Shown in pieces: positions 54,801 to 61,591 of a stretch of DNA of 64,000 bases. The notes under the pieces are model-generated. The model made no database searches, had not been told where the DNA came from, and saw only the letters and a list, made by a program, of their open reading frames with translations. Position 1 is the first letter of the stretch. Every line of letters begins with the position of its first letter. The position numbers and the translations under genes are program-made. Origin of the DNA: Ostrinia nubilalis (taxonomy: Eukaryota; Arthropoda; Insecta; Lepidoptera; Crambidae); the NCBI RefSeq assembly GCF_963855985.1, contig NC_087117.1, positions 6,459,001-6,523,000 of the forward strand, in the 5' to 3' direction.

Positions 54801-55315
54801 CTGGTAGAGTCCAAATCGGAGCTCAGAACCGATGCAGTCTCGTATTCTAGCCCGTGGTTACCATATTTAGAGTGCCCGTTGATTCTAAGGCCTCTGTATT
54901 TGTATTTATCACAGGAAGCCCTGTGACCCGGTCGGGAACTAATCGTACTGTCCGTGTCTGTACACGTATCCCTTGTGAGAGGAACTGTTGGGGCTCCATG
55001 GGGGTTTGGTTTCGCCTTCCCTGCATTGCTATCCGTGCACTGAGAAGCACCGTCCGACGGGTTTGAACCCTCCGCTGACACCAACCAAGACACTACACGA
55101 CCGTTGAAACACGGCAGATGCGCGTTATCGTCAACAATCTCCTCTTTCACCACACCAAAGTCATCGTCCATGGATTTGAAGAAAAATTTGTAATTCGGCC
55201 TATTCAGTTGGTTCTTGAAGTCCAGCAACGTTACTTTCTCCGGCGATATGGGGATTTTAACTAAATACGGCGTCTCCTCGTCATCTATGTAATATATTAC
55301 TTTTGTTTCCTCCAT
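36771..55315 (-). CDS. dsh: Dishevelled, joined gene span
   Basis: Eight exons (55315-54431, 52904-52733, 51432-51262, 48278-48133, 46199-46045, 43234-43133, 38228-38146, 36892-36771) join in phase to 611 codons before a TAG. The order DIX (about 1-82), basic/Ser-rich linker, PDZ (about 241-330), DEP (about 395-480), Ser-rich tail is that of Dishevelled, the cytoplasmic scaffold that polymerises through DIX at Frizzled and LRP6/Arrow to relay Wnt signals and, through DEP, planar cell polarity. DIX, PDZ and DEP are intact with no frameshift. The extreme C-terminus conserved in the family (a SFRMAMGN-like block and a VDVM-like end) was not found; the terminal TAG lies in array DNA, so the true last exon is unplaced. 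Four exons are duplicated in local tandem arrays. Confidence 0.93.
36950..37166. mobile_element. MITE M2, complete palindromic copy, dsh intron 7
   Basis: GTCCGTGAGCACGTAGAAT and CCCATCCTTATCGCTCGCG at the left, inverted at the right; GC-rich centre GGGCGCCCGCAGTGAGTG. 37167-37744 has no feature seen. Confidence 0.75.
37745..38105 (+). mobile_element. RTE LINE 3' end split by MITE M6, dsh intron 7
   Basis: 37745-37807 (GGTGGACCGACGACATC) and 38034-38105 (CATTGGGGGAGGCCTATG) form one RTE end. Confidence 0.8.
37808..38033. mobile_element. MITE M6, compact copy
   Basis: CAGAGTAAATACAAATGAG and complement; CCACTAC duplicated at 37801-37807 and 38034-38040. 226 bp. Confidence 0.88.
38146..38228 (-). 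CDS. dsh: dsh exon 7: Ser/Gly-rich linker
   Basis: [20 protein letters not shown] then LTAKEQT. TTTCAG acceptor, ACCG/GTAAGT donor; joins exon 6 in phase 2 and exits in phase 1. Low-complexity Ser/Gly sequence matches the post-DEP tail of the family. Confidence 0.9.
38301..39657. mobile_element. Foldback element FB4, dsh intron 6
   Basis: GAGATACCCAGCTGTAAGTC near the left end returns inverted at 39618-39637; x pairs with about 77958-x almost to the centre. Carries an internal GTCCGTCTGTATGTTCC block in both arms. 39658-40280 holds short pieces of other repeats (AGCTTCAACCACACCAACGC at 39711). Confidence 0.8.
40281..41244. mobile_element. Foldback element FB5, dsh intron 6
   Basis: AAGGACTGTAGTATTTCAAACG at the left, inverted at the right; x pairs with about 81525-x. 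Arms about 450 bp with small indels. Mirror ORFs at 40447-40683 (-) and 40854-41081 (+). Confidence 0.8.
41866..42021 (-). repeat. Dispersed repeat F1 in dsh intron 6
   Basis: GGGACTATTCCCACCTCTCG to AACGAAATTAATCAGAAG. Confidence 0.65.
42088..42189 (-). CDS. dsh: dsh exon 6, copy A (twin exon)
   Basis: Same 34 residues as copy B; five base differences, all third-position synonymous (Tyr, Lys, Pro, Gly, Tyr codons). AG acceptor (GAGACCAG) and donor TGG/GTGAGT are present and the length is a multiple of three, so inclusion would be in frame. The acceptor lacks a pyrimidine tract because the array precedes it, which makes inclusion doubtful. Its donor leads into ordinary intron. Confidence 0.7.
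42190..43125. repeat. 20-bp minisatellite between dsh exon 6 copies
   Basis: About 46 units of GTGTGTCTCCCCATGTCTCA with CTCAG, CTCTG, TGTCTG and CCCTG variants. Because 20 is not a multiple of 3 and no unit has a stop, all three + frames are open for about 300 codons; these are not genes. The transcribed strand is purine-rich (GGGGAGACACAC). Confidence 0.92.
43133..43234 (-). CDS. dsh: dsh exon 6, copy B (good acceptor)
   Basis: 34 codons: [20 protein letters not shown] then [14 protein letters not shown], a Tyr/Pro-rich linker. The acceptor TTGTCTTTCCAG has a normal pyrimidine tract; donor CGG/GTGAGT runs straight into the 20-bp array. Starts and ends in phase 2. Confidence 0.9.
43274..43412. 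mobile_element. MITE M1, complete copy in dsh intron 5
   Basis: CCCCCGTATTCACAAAC to GCTTGTGAATACGGGCGTTA. Confidence 0.75.
43461..43712 (+). mobile_element. tRNA-headed SINE, complete
   Basis: Head TGGTGTAGTGGTTCGAAAC with B box GGTTCGATTCC and perfect T stem (TGCGGG/CCCGCA), then a body with GGGACTGGGTGTTTTC, an A run, and tail GTTTATATCCGTTGTCTAG...GTAAAATGTCCAAGG. Lies in dsh intron 5. Confidence 0.8.
43718..44290. mobile_element. Three RTE LINE 3' pieces, mixed orientation
   Basis: 43718-43855 (-, TAGGACGTCCACTGCTGAAC), 43856-44005 (+, GATCGAATCAGAAATGAGG to GCAAGGTTCTGGAGTGG), 44018-44290 (-, CGTTCGTTTCAGCCAAATG, GAAC tail). 44291-44551 shows nothing. Confidence 0.75.
44552..46044. 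repeat. Exon 5-derived 21-bp array in dsh
   Basis: Transcribed-strand unit reads GTGTCTGACACCGGCCATGTA (21 bp split here as seven codons, [14 protein letters not shown]). Eight extra copies of the exon end [10 protein letters not shown] with its donor lie at about 44557, 44713, 44861, 45157, 45473, 45601, 45742 and 45913. A longer exon relic ([18 protein letters not shown]) is at 44962-45010 and another (RLR region) at 45790-45815. The distal copy has donor AA/GTAAGC and borders ordinary intron. Confidence 0.88.
46045..46199 (-). CDS. dsh: dsh exon 5: end of DEP and linker
   Basis: [20 protein letters not shown] completes DEP; then [36 protein letters not shown] acceptor, CCGG/GTGAGT donor; reading on past the donor gives an immediate in-frame TGA. 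The DSAVSDT segment is the seed of the array downstream. Confidence 0.95.
46238..46822 (+). mobile_element. RTE LINE, longest copy, antisense in dsh intron 4
   Basis: An open frame of 186 codons (46238-46798) encodes the C-terminal end of the reverse transcriptase: [13 protein letters not shown] [16 protein letters not shown], the [13 protein letters not shown] region, then [20 protein letters not shown] and QQWTSFG, stop. 5'-truncated, tail (AAAAG)n at 46800-46822. Open to the end, so a young insertion. Confidence 0.85.
46847..46964. mobile_element. MITE M3, complete copy
   Basis: GATGCCCTTTTTCACCAT and its counterpart ATTGATGGTGAAAACGGGC; about 118 bp. Confidence 0.7.
47062..47216. mobile_element. 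MITE M2, partial
   Basis: AGTCTGGTCCGTGAGCACG through GCAACATAATTACGCGCG; right terminal quarter missing. Confidence 0.7.
47229..47430. mobile_element. Palindromic MITE (TCAAAACCACTTTTGACTG type)
   Basis: GTCAAAACTCATAATC and CAGTCAAAACCAC at the left, inverted at the right; further internal inverted copies of AGTCAAAA. Confidence 0.65.
47705..48130. repeat. GTGAGT-bearing minisatellite, dsh intron 4 side
   Basis: Same repeat as in intron 3 continuing past exon 4, e.g. GAGCCTGTGTGACTCACTTTTAG; interrupted by an RTE insertion. Confidence 0.8.
47986..48105 (+). mobile_element. RTE LINE 3' end inserted in minisatellite
   Basis: TGTAGCAGGAAAGCGCTGG to CTGTGGCTGAAATGATG(ATG)n. AACTAAATT is duplicated at 47977-47985 and 48106-48114, a clean 9-bp target duplication. 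Confidence 0.85.
48133..48278 (-). CDS. dsh: dsh exon 4: DEP core
   Basis: Begins [20 protein letters not shown] and runs through [10 protein letters not shown] to RKYASHMLK, the central DEP helices and beta-hairpin. TTCCAG acceptor, GAAG/GTGAGT donor, ends in phase 0. Confidence 0.96.
48897..48928 (-). pseudogene. dsh: dsh exon 3, 3' relic joined to RTE fragment
   Basis: Reverse strand [10 protein letters not shown] plus donor CAG/GTAAAT, with AGG for CGG (synonymous) and Val as in the true exon. It breaks off into RTE LINE tail sequence at 48929-48976 (GTCTAGCAGTGGACCTC, GCACGAACGAAC). Confidence 0.8.
49305..49451 (-). pseudogene. dsh: dsh exon 3, extra copy a
   Basis: Exact repeat of copy b, 659 bp away. 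Short + strand frames with a Met-Gln-Leu start over these copies are antisense shadows. Confidence 0.85.
49964..50110 (-). pseudogene. dsh: dsh exon 3, extra copy b
   Basis: Exact repeat of copy c, 659 bp away, including flanking minisatellite. Confidence 0.85.
50623..50769 (-). pseudogene. dsh: dsh exon 3, extra copy c
   Basis: Same as the genuine exon over its 3' 145 bases apart from Val to Ala in AHV(V/A)RAM. Lacks the 5' 25 bases and the acceptor; a potential upstream AG (TTACATAG) would give the wrong phase. Donor TCAG/GTAAAT kept. Confidence 0.85.
51262..51432 (-). CDS. dsh: dsh exon 3 (acceptor-bearing copy)
   Basis: 57 codons: [18 protein letters not shown] through the linker to [15 protein letters not shown], the start of the DEP region. 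Acceptor GTTACAG at 51438-51433, donor TCAG/GTAGAT. It is the only one of the copies that keeps the AWVAHTAAL 5' part and an acceptor, so it is the genuine exon. Confidence 0.93.
51484..51612. mobile_element. MITE M2, half copy
   Basis: GCTGGTCCGTGAGCACACTC, GCGACAGCAACATAATTACG, GTGCTCACGGACC. Interior arm missing. Confidence 0.7.
51669..52102 (-). mobile_element. Two reversed Helitron-like elements
   Basis: CTAGCTTTCCGCC(A/C)GCGGC occurs at 51669 and again at 51871. The second copy runs to TTATAATATTAG (52102) with a (CAGA)n run at 52053-52075; the first is a different interior (GGCCCAGCCGTTCTCGAG). Confidence 0.7.
52105..52305 (+). mobile_element. Helitron-like element in dsh intron 2 (sense +)
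   Basis: GATTATAAATGCGAAAGTAAC at the left; CGCGGGCGGAAAGCTAG then T at the right. Head-to-head with the next entry. 52330-52430 is a TGCTGAGAAGAAGCAGCG family repeat. Confidence 0.75.
52733..52904 (-). CDS. dsh: dsh exon 2: rest of PDZ
   Basis: Starts [18 protein letters not shown] and continues through [15 protein letters not shown] to [12 protein letters not shown], the well-conserved PDZ end and following linker. TTTCAG acceptor, CCCG/GTAAAT donor, ends in phase 1. Confidence 0.96.
53035..53178 (-). mobile_element. SINE copy in dsh intron 1
   Basis: CCCAAACTAAGCTTGTCCTA and GAAAACACCCAGGCCAATAC are the reverse of the 43461-43712 SINE tail; the tRNA head is lost. Confidence 0.65.
53551..54346. 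mobile_element. TIR element in dsh intron 1
   Basis: TATAGTCTATCCAATATAGC continuing GATTAGAATGACAGC at the left returns inverted at the right (about 45 bp TIR). Interior has no coding frame. Confidence 0.75.
54431..55315 (-). CDS. dsh: dsh exon 1: DIX domain, linker, start of PDZ
   Basis: 295 codons from ATG (context AAAATGGAGG), opening [20 protein letters not shown]. The DIX fold runs to about residue 82 ([17 protein letters not shown], then [10 protein letters not shown]). A Ser/Thr/Asp-rich linker and a basic run [11 protein letters not shown] (about 208-218) precede PDZ at about 241. The PDZ carboxylate-binding loop FLGISIVG starts at residue 253. The donor is GCAG/GTAAAA. The upstream in-frame TTG two codons before is not used as start. 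Confidence 0.96.
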
Positions 55316-55662
55316 TTTCAATGCATTTATTTATTAGGAATAACAACACCCTACGATCTATAAATATCAGCGGCCATCACAAAAATGGCGATAAACAGGT
55401 TCCTGTTTTTGACAGTGAGTGGCGCCACTAGCACACGTCGTCTAAATACGTTCGGATACACAGTAAATTGATTGAGCTATGGAAGAGAAGCATTGAGCTA
55501 TCACTATTTTAACGACTCTAGCTTAGGAAAAGTACCGTGAATGGGTACCTTTTTAAAAAAAGAGAGCTGTCAATGTCAAACATTTTGAATTCGAATTTGT
55601 CGTTAGTAAACAAACCACGAATTTTGAGAAATTGTGCTAAAATTCACTTTAAAACATACAAA
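55316..55662. promoter_or_regulatory. Bidirectional promoter region, dsh / Spc24
   Basis: The start codons of dsh (-) and the Spc24-like gene (+) are 347 bp apart with no repeat between them. No TATA box; a GTGGCGCCACTAGC palindrome-like motif at about 55421. Promoter role inferred from head-to-head layout. An upstream in-frame ATG at 55573 could add 30 residues to Spc24. Confidence 0.5.
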
Positions 55663-57630
55663 ATGGCAGTAGAAATTAAAGACCAATTGTACTTAAAAGC
55701 TGTAGATGAGTTAGATGCATTTTGCAAACGCCTCGATGGTAAGTTTTAACGAAAAACGTACATCGCTCTCACGACCTACACACAACGCATCTAATTCGAT
55801 TTCTTTTGAATATTTACAGAGAAAATAGACAAAGAACAGCAGCAGCTCAAAGCATGTAAGAAGAAAACTGAATTTGAGACCAAATTGGCTCATGAAATGA
55901 AGCTGAACGTAAGTTTCAGAACAAATTCTCAGTAGAAACCAAACTCACTGTTTGCCTTGTATTAACCCTCTAAAACTCAACTAGATCTATCCCTCTTATT
56001 TATTTTCTCCAAGAATATTACATTTACTGGTCTTCTATTGCTTTTACTGCCACTTTCCAATGCAAACTTATTATATTTGGTCATAATTTTGTATATTTTC
56101 AGAAAGACCTCACAGATCGACTTGCAGAACTGTCTCGGCGTGGTAACGAGCTAGACAGAGTGTGTGCCTCGTTCGAATCGTGCCTGACGATAGCAGATAG
56201 CGACAAAACTAGACTGGATAATGCTAAGTGAGTAAACATTAAAATTATTGTAGAATATTGTTAGTACTTATTGTTATGTACAGACTGAGACGACAGCACA
56301 CCAAGCTAAAAACACTGCAGTATCTTGTCTGCAGTTGTGATGGGTTCTATTTTACCACAAAAATGTAGTCTGGCCAGTATGGGAAATGTATTTTATACCA
56401 AATCATGCTTTCATCTCTGGTAAATGCTGCACTAAATTACTGGATGAAAAATTTATTAGGTGTTTATAACAAACAAAACTTTTTTCTAATGGGTAGGGTT
56501 TCATATTCTACGGGAATGTAAAATACCTGTTTATTATAAGAAAGGTTTAATTCTGTGTTGAAGATATACCTACTTACTTCTTTATTTTAAGACCAGACTG
56601 CCTAAATTGTGCATTCTCTTATTTACATTTTATTTATTTATTTATTTGAACACCAACAAGGTTACATTGAGGCTTCACAAAAGTAACTATAAAAAATGAC
56701 ACTTGTTAAATGCAAACTTAATTATAGGTGAAAACATCATGCGTTAGAGACTAAAGCAACAGCAATTAGGGGTTAAAAACTGAAAATATTTAATATTTCC
56801 TTGGTTGTGTGGTGTACAATAAAGTCTTATTTATTTATTTTACAGAGAAGCATATCAGCTAGCCAAAGAGCTGACTGGCATCCGATTGGACTTCAGTGCA
56901 CCCTCACACATCGCCAAGGGCTGTATCCTTTTACAAATAATGCTTTATACCATTTAATTCACACCACACAACAGGCAAATGATTTAATTGTGAATGAAAT
57001 AATTTCAAGTTTTTTGAGACAAGCAAAATGTACTTCAAAGGTTCCTCTAATTTTATTTCGAAAAATATAATAGAACTGAGGACATCTAGGAAATCTCTTG
57101 GGCTTTTTTTTATACATATATTTTATGTATTTTTTCTTCCTCATTTGTTTCTATTAAACTATTTTATTTTTAAATTATTTTATAGCCACGATATCCGAAC
57201 GGCGAAGGGGTCGGAGTGGCCGACTCGAGTCTCGAGATCCGAGGAACGAGGGTTCGAATCCCACCGCCGCTCGACTATTGTAGTAAGCCCACTCGTAACA
57301 CAAGCTTATGTAGCTTAACACGAGGGGCTAATGGGACTATTAGTAATTTGGGCAGTACAAATTGCTAATAACCTATAAAAAAAAGTACTGCCAAACGAAT
57401 TTTTATCAAAAAATTCATTCATATTTTAATTTCGATCTATACCTACCATTGTATCAAAGAAAATATCCTTAACCAGTCTTCCTCCAGATATCAAAAGCGA
57501 GTACCACAAACAGCTGCATCCATTCGAGATAGACATGTCTACGGCTGACAGCAACGCGCTGTGGAATCTACTCAACACAGTAGTTGGGAGCGAGCGGATT
57601 CATAACGATGAGAATCGGCCGATCAACTAG
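55663..57630 (+). CDS. Spc24: Spc24-like kinetochore protein (five exons)
   Basis: Exons 55663-55738, 55820-55908, 56103-56227, 56846-56922 and 57488-57630 join in phase to 169 residues, close to the usual Spc24 length. Residues 1-97 are charged and heptad-like (a coiled coil, KEQQQLKACKKKTEFETKLA). The C-terminal 70 form a small globular domain with the Spc24 pattern: AKELTGIRLDF, then AKGYI, HPFEID and ALWNLL, matching the family's KEIT..WDY, VKGI, P.HLD and YLWSL. Spc24 pairs with Spc25 in the Ndc80 complex at the outer kinetochore. Start chosen at AAAATGGCA; an ATG at 55573 is in frame. All introns are GT-AG. Intron 4 carries a tRNA-like SINE. Family assignment is from motif order only, since Spc24 is poorly conserved. 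Confidence 0.75.
57180..57400 (+). mobile_element. tRNA-like SINE in Spc24 intron 4
   Basis: Head GGTCGGAGTGGCCGACTCG and B box GGTTCGAATCC, then body GTAAGCCCACTCGTAAC and GGCAGTACAAATTGC. Same strand as the gene. Confidence 0.65.
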
Positions 57631-57696
57631 TGTAATGTTTGAGTTACTGTGAAATCCAGTGAATGAAACTTTAGTTTTAAGAAATCAATACATTTG

Positions 57697-57857
57697 ACTA
57701 GGCGCGGACCATCGATTTTTGCCGATAGTTGTGCCCGATTTAAATTGTATGAAGAATCGACCAAATCGAATCGGTGTAATGTGCGCACTTCCATACATGC
57801 CCATACTGATCAACTGCCCGACTAAACTATCGGCCGACGAAAAATCGATGGTTATGC
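57697..57857. mobile_element. MITE M4, copy 2 (reversed)
   Basis: CTAGGCGCGGACCATCGATT to CGAAAAATCGATGGTTATG; interior GTGCCCGATTTAAATTG matches 3556-3732 reversed. Confidence 0.65.
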
Positions 57858-57860
57858 TAG

Positions 57861-58158
57861 GCTTATGCTTCAACCACACCAACGCATGCACATCGCCATC
57901 GCCGCGCCGGCGCGATCATAGGTAAATGACAGGTCGCGTGAACTGTCATGGCTCGCGCGACCTGTCATTGGCCTATGATCGCGCCGGCGATAGTGATCTG
58001 TGGGTCTAGACAAAGTGCAAATTATAATCGCAAACCAGTCGAAAAGTGGTCGAAAAGCCCCTTTTTTGTATGGAGTTTTGACGGATTCGATTTTCGATTC
58101 GATCAAAAAGTGCGTTTTGTCTAGGGGGGCTGCACGCGTTGGTGTGGTTGAAGCTTTA
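57861..58158. mobile_element. TIR element, GCTTCAACCACACCAACGC ends
   Basis: ATGCTTCAACCACACCAAC at the left, GTTGGTGTGGTTGAAGC at the right. Contains a GACAGGTCGCGTGAACTGTC hairpin and a nested GTCTAGACAAAGTGC...TTTTGTCTAG unit shared with 4560-4665. Confidence 0.65.
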
Positions 58159-58431
58159 GAGAAAAAATAGGGCTCCCTTTAAATAAATAAATCTAAAATT
58201 TATGAATTTTAACAATTTACAATGTAAAATTTTGATTCAAAATTTTCATTTGTATGATCTAAGTACTAATAAATAGTATTAACTAAAGAACTGATTCAGT
58301 TTTATTAATCGTGTAAAATCACGCGGTTGCACGCAGGACAAAGATTTCGTATTGTGTGCCCGCAGCCAATCCGTTTTCCACGTGTACACGCACGCATAGG
58401 AAAAAATGTGAAATAATGAAATGCGGATGTC

Positions 58432-58580
58432 TAACGCCCGTATTCACAAACATTACTATGAGGTCTCAGTGCGCGTGGACGCACAGGACACACGAACCAA
58501 TCACAGAGCTCTATTCAACGCTGTGCGTTCGATGCTGCGTCACTTATGCTAGCATCGTTTGTGAATGAATACGGGCGTTA
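58432..58580. mobile_element. MITE M1, complete copy
   Basis: ACGCCCGTATTCACAAACATT to GTTTGTGAATGAATACGGGC (small tail duplication GAAT). 58159-58431 has no feature. Confidence 0.75.
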
Positions 58581-58862
58581 ATCCGCATCACTGGAGAAAA
58601 TGGCACTACGTACTCAGTACCTTACAGGCAGTTACAGGTTTATATTTCGTATTTTTTATTGGCCCAAGAACGTAAGTACCTAGTCTTTGGCCTTCAAAAA
58701 TTTCAAAACAACTGGTGTTAAATAATACATTGAGCCGTATTTCAAACTAGTATTAACATGAAACAAGAAATTCAAATGCTATCGCGAGGTAAGTGCAGCC
58801 AGCGCCATCTGTTGGTAAGTTACTGTATTAAAATACAGCTGGACGTGTCGTGTTGCTTGAAT

Positions 58863-59203
58863 GAGGGTTTTCGCGAATGAAAGATCCGCCAGATGGCAAT
58901 ACGTAGACGCGAGGTCCAAATGCTGCATGATTGGTTATTTTTGACATTACATTGACAGATACTGCTAGGCCTCCTACTAGGTGGACCGACGATCTGGTAA
59001 AGGTCGCGGGAAGAGCCTGGATGCGGGCAGCGCAGGACCGTTCATTGTGGAAAACCTTGGGGGAGGCCTTTGTCCAGCAGTGGACGTCATTTGGCTGAAA
59101 AGAAAGAAGAAGAAGAAGAATTGACAGATATGTCAAAATCCACCAATCACGCAGCAGTCAGACCCCACATCCACGTCCCGCCATCTAGCGGATCTTTCTT
59201 TCG
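58863..59203. mobile_element. Inner element I3, free copy, split by RTE
   Basis: GAGGGTTTTCGCGAATGAAAG at the left, GCCATCTAGCGGATCTTTC at the right; the RTE piece at 58962-59119 interrupts it. Confidence 0.75.
58962..59119 (+). mobile_element. RTE LINE 3' end with 11-bp target duplication
   Basis: Severely 5'-truncated: starts CTGCTAGGCCTCCTACTAGG, ends CATTTGGCTGAAAAG(AAG)n. ATTGACAGATA is duplicated at 58951-58961 and 59120-59130. Confidence 0.9.
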
Positions 59204-59204
59204 C

Positions 59205-59333
59205 TTGCACACTCACTGCGGGCGCCCGTCGCACAGTCGCGACAGCAACATAATTACGCGCGAGCGATAAGGATACCTAGCTTGGGGTCATTGGACAAAA
59301 TTCTACGTGCTCACGGACCAGGCTTTACCTGTC
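59205..59333. mobile_element. MITE M2, half copy
   Basis: GCACACTCACTGCGGGCGCC to CGTGCTCACGGACCAGGC, directly abutting I3. Confidence 0.7.
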
Positions 59334-59385
59334 TCAAACCCCTAGGTTGCGGAAAATAGCAACTTGTTGCTAATAATAGCAATAA

Positions 59386-59445
59386 CATAATGCCCTCTGC
59401 GACTACAAAACGCAGTCACGTTTTGTAGTCGCAGAGGGCATTATG
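59386..59445. repeat. Perfect 27-bp hairpin with 6-nt loop
   Basis: 59386-59412 is the exact reverse complement of 59419-59445; loop CAGTCA. Stem is mixed-sequence (ATGCCCTCTGCGACTAC), not low complexity. No repeat family recognised. Confidence 0.92.
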
Positions 59446-59691
59446 GAAACGAACGCCACTCGAAATAGAACGGCAACTAATGACACATTTTTTTTCCCTG
59501 TAAGAGGTTGTGAATTGAACAAAAAGGATAGATTCTACCACGACGGAAATGCAAAAACTTTCTTACAAGAAAGATATCCAAATTGTCAAAAATAAAAATT
59601 GATATCTAAAGGCAATTTGTATGAAAAGGTTAATTTTTTTGGAACTATTGAACTTCCCTCTCTTGGGGAAAGTTGAAAGATTGAAAGAATC

Positions 59692-59812
59692 ATGCCCGTT
59701 TTCACCATCAATCCCTAATTTTTAAGCGACCCATAAGGTAACACTTAACAGGTATTTTGTTTTCATAGGGGTCACTTAAAAATTAGGGATTGATGGTGAA
59801 AACGGACATCAA
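59692..59812. mobile_element. MITE M3, complete copy
   Basis: ATGCCCGTTTTCACCATCAAT and inverted counterpart. Confidence 0.75.
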
Positions 59813-59843
59813 TCCTTTTTGCTCCAGTTTTTTTTTTAGGTAA

Positions 59844-60064
59844 CTATAGTCTGGTCCGTGAGCACATAGAATCCCGTCCAATGACCCCAAGTTACCCATC
59901 CTTATCGCTCGCGCGTAATTATGTTGCTGTCGCGCTCGCACACTCACTGCGGGCGCCCGTCGCACAGTCGCGACAGCAATATACCTAATTACGCGCGAGC
60001 GATAAGGATGGGTAGCTTGGGGTCATTGGACAAAATTCTACGTGCTCACGGACCGGGCTTTAGC
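59844..60064. mobile_element. MITE M2, complete palindromic copy
   Basis: ATAGTCTGGTCCGTGAGCAC and GTGCTCACGGACCGGGCT; centre GTCGCGCTCGCACACTCACTG. Confidence 0.75.
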
Positions 60065-60100
60065 CTATTCTAAACATAAACACAATATACTTTATATCGA

Positions 60101-60106
60101 TTTATT
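60101..60106 (-). terminator. Polyadenylation signal AATAAA
   Basis: Directly follows the stop codon of the gene at 60107, giving TAGAATAAA. Confidence 0.6.
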
Positions 60107-61521
60107 CTACGCATTATGGAACACGCTTTTAGCTTTCTTCTCTTTCTTCTTCTTATCCCGCTTCCGCTTCTGCTTCTCCGTGCTGCGCAGGAGTTGGAAT
60201 ATGGCGTCGTCGTCTTCGGAAGGCTTCGCTCGCTTCGCTTCAGGTTCAGGTTCTGATGTCTTGCGGGGCTTCTCACTGGAAGGAATAGATCAAGAAAACA
60301 TTAAAATTAATGAGAATTGTGTGACGTGATCATTTTGGGACACCCTGTATATAAAAATCAGCTTTTATGGTAAAACGTAAACTAAGCTGTTCGTTCGTTT
60401 CAGCCGAAAGACGTCCACTGCTGGACAAAGGCCTCCCCCAAGGATTTCCACAAAGACCGGTCCTGCGCCGCCGGCATCCAGGCATCTCCCGCGACTTTCA
60501 CCAAATCGTCGGTCCACCTAGTGGGAGGCCTGCCCACACTACGTCTTCCGGCTCGTGGTCGCCACTCAAGAACTTTCCTGCCCCAGCGGCCATCAGCTCT
60601 TCGAGCTATGTGCCCCGCCCACTGCCACTTGATTTTAGCAATTCTGCGGGCTATGTCAGTCACTCTGGTTCTCCTCATTTTTGATTCAATCACTTTTCGA
60701 AACTAAGCTTTTACGGTATATTCATTAGGCTGAGTTACACCATCTTACTTTAGCTTTAAACGTCAAAAATCTGTCAAACTCCATACAAAAATCACCGGTT
60801 ATTAACATAGTTACGGTTAAAGTAAGTTGGTGTAACTCAGCCTTAACTAGTAATTCTACAATTTTTTTTATTTATTTATTTATTTGGAAACTCAACAGCT
60901 TTGTCAATATTGTTTCTTAACATTTTTTGTCCACGGACCCTTTAGGAAACTAAGCACAATTTTAAGGACCCCCTTATAAAAAAAGCTTTCCAGCGCCTTG
61001 CTGCTACCTTTATGAGGTCGTCGGTCCATTTCGTGGGTGCGCAGACCGCTGCCAACCAGTCATTATGGGAAGTCATTGGAGGCCTATGTTCAGCAGTGGA
61101 CGTCCTGTTGCTGAAGTAATCTATACTAATATTATAAATGCGAAAGTAACTCTGTCTGTCTGTCTCGCTTTCACGCCTTAACCACTGAACCGATTTTGAT
61201 TAAAGGCATAGATATAGTTTGAGTCCCGGGAAAGGACATAGGATAGTTTTTATCCCGGTTTTTGAAACAGGGATGCCGCGATAAACTTTTTCTGTGACAC
61301 AAAATCCCACGCGGGCGAAGCCGCGGGCGGAAAGCTAGTCTTCAATAATAATATCCTCACCTGACAGTCTCCATATTGTCGAACAACTCGTCCATATCGT
61401 CTTCCACCGCCACCGCGACCGCCTCCGCTTCAGTGTTCTCCGCTCCGCTTCTGACGGAGCGGAGCGGTGTGGTGGTCTCAGTCTGGGCTAGGACGCAGGT
61501 CAGCTTGGAGGTTAGGTATTG
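60107..61521 (-). CDS. Unrecognised lysine-rich protein, last two exons
   Basis: Exon 61521-61361 (CCACAG acceptor, TCAG/GTGAGG donor) and exon 60275-60107 (TTCCAG acceptor) join in phase 2. The first encodes QYLTSKLTCVLAQTE then an Ala/Glu-rich acidic stretch with DDMDELFDNME; the second encodes EPEPEAKRAKPSEDDDAIFQ, LLRSTEKQKRKRDKKKKEKK and ends KSVFHNA, stop. The acidic patch followed by a Lys/Arg tail suggests a nuclear or nucleolar protein; no family is claimed. The stop TAG is followed at once by AATAAA (60106-60101 on the reverse strand). Upstream exons must exist above 61522: a donor ACAAG/GTAATG at 61963 follows frame YESKELVYK that would join in phase 0, but no acceptor was confirmed. 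Confidence 0.7.
60392..60697 (-). mobile_element. RTE LINE 3' end, intronic
   Basis: Reverse strand reads an intact end from [20 protein letters not shown] to [13 protein letters not shown] tail at 60392. Confidence 0.8.
60726..60844. mobile_element. MITE M5, copy 2
   Basis: AGGCTGAGTTACACCATC to GGTGTAACTCAGCCTTA. Confidence 0.7.
60985..61118. mobile_element. RTE LINE fragment with internal inversion
   Basis: 60985-61042 is antisense (CTGCTACCTTTATGAGGTCG) and 61043-61118 sense (GACCGCTGCCAACCAGTC to GCAGTGGACGTCC). Confidence 0.6.
61120..61338 (+). mobile_element. Helitron-like element, complete ends
   Basis: Starts TCTATACTAATATTATAAATG, ends GGGCGGAAAGCTAG; inserted between A (61119) and T (61339). 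5' TC, 3' CTRR and A/T target are the Helitron signature. Best reference copy of the family here. Confidence 0.85.
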
Positions 61522-61591
61522 CTGTGGAGGATTAAAGATAAGCTTTTAAACTTTTGCGTTCCATTTCAATTAAAATAGTAAGATACGGGTC

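Noticed and set aside
59386..59445. miRNA gene
   Set aside because: Perfect stem with a 6-nt loop does not resemble an animal pre-miRNA; kept as a hairpin only.
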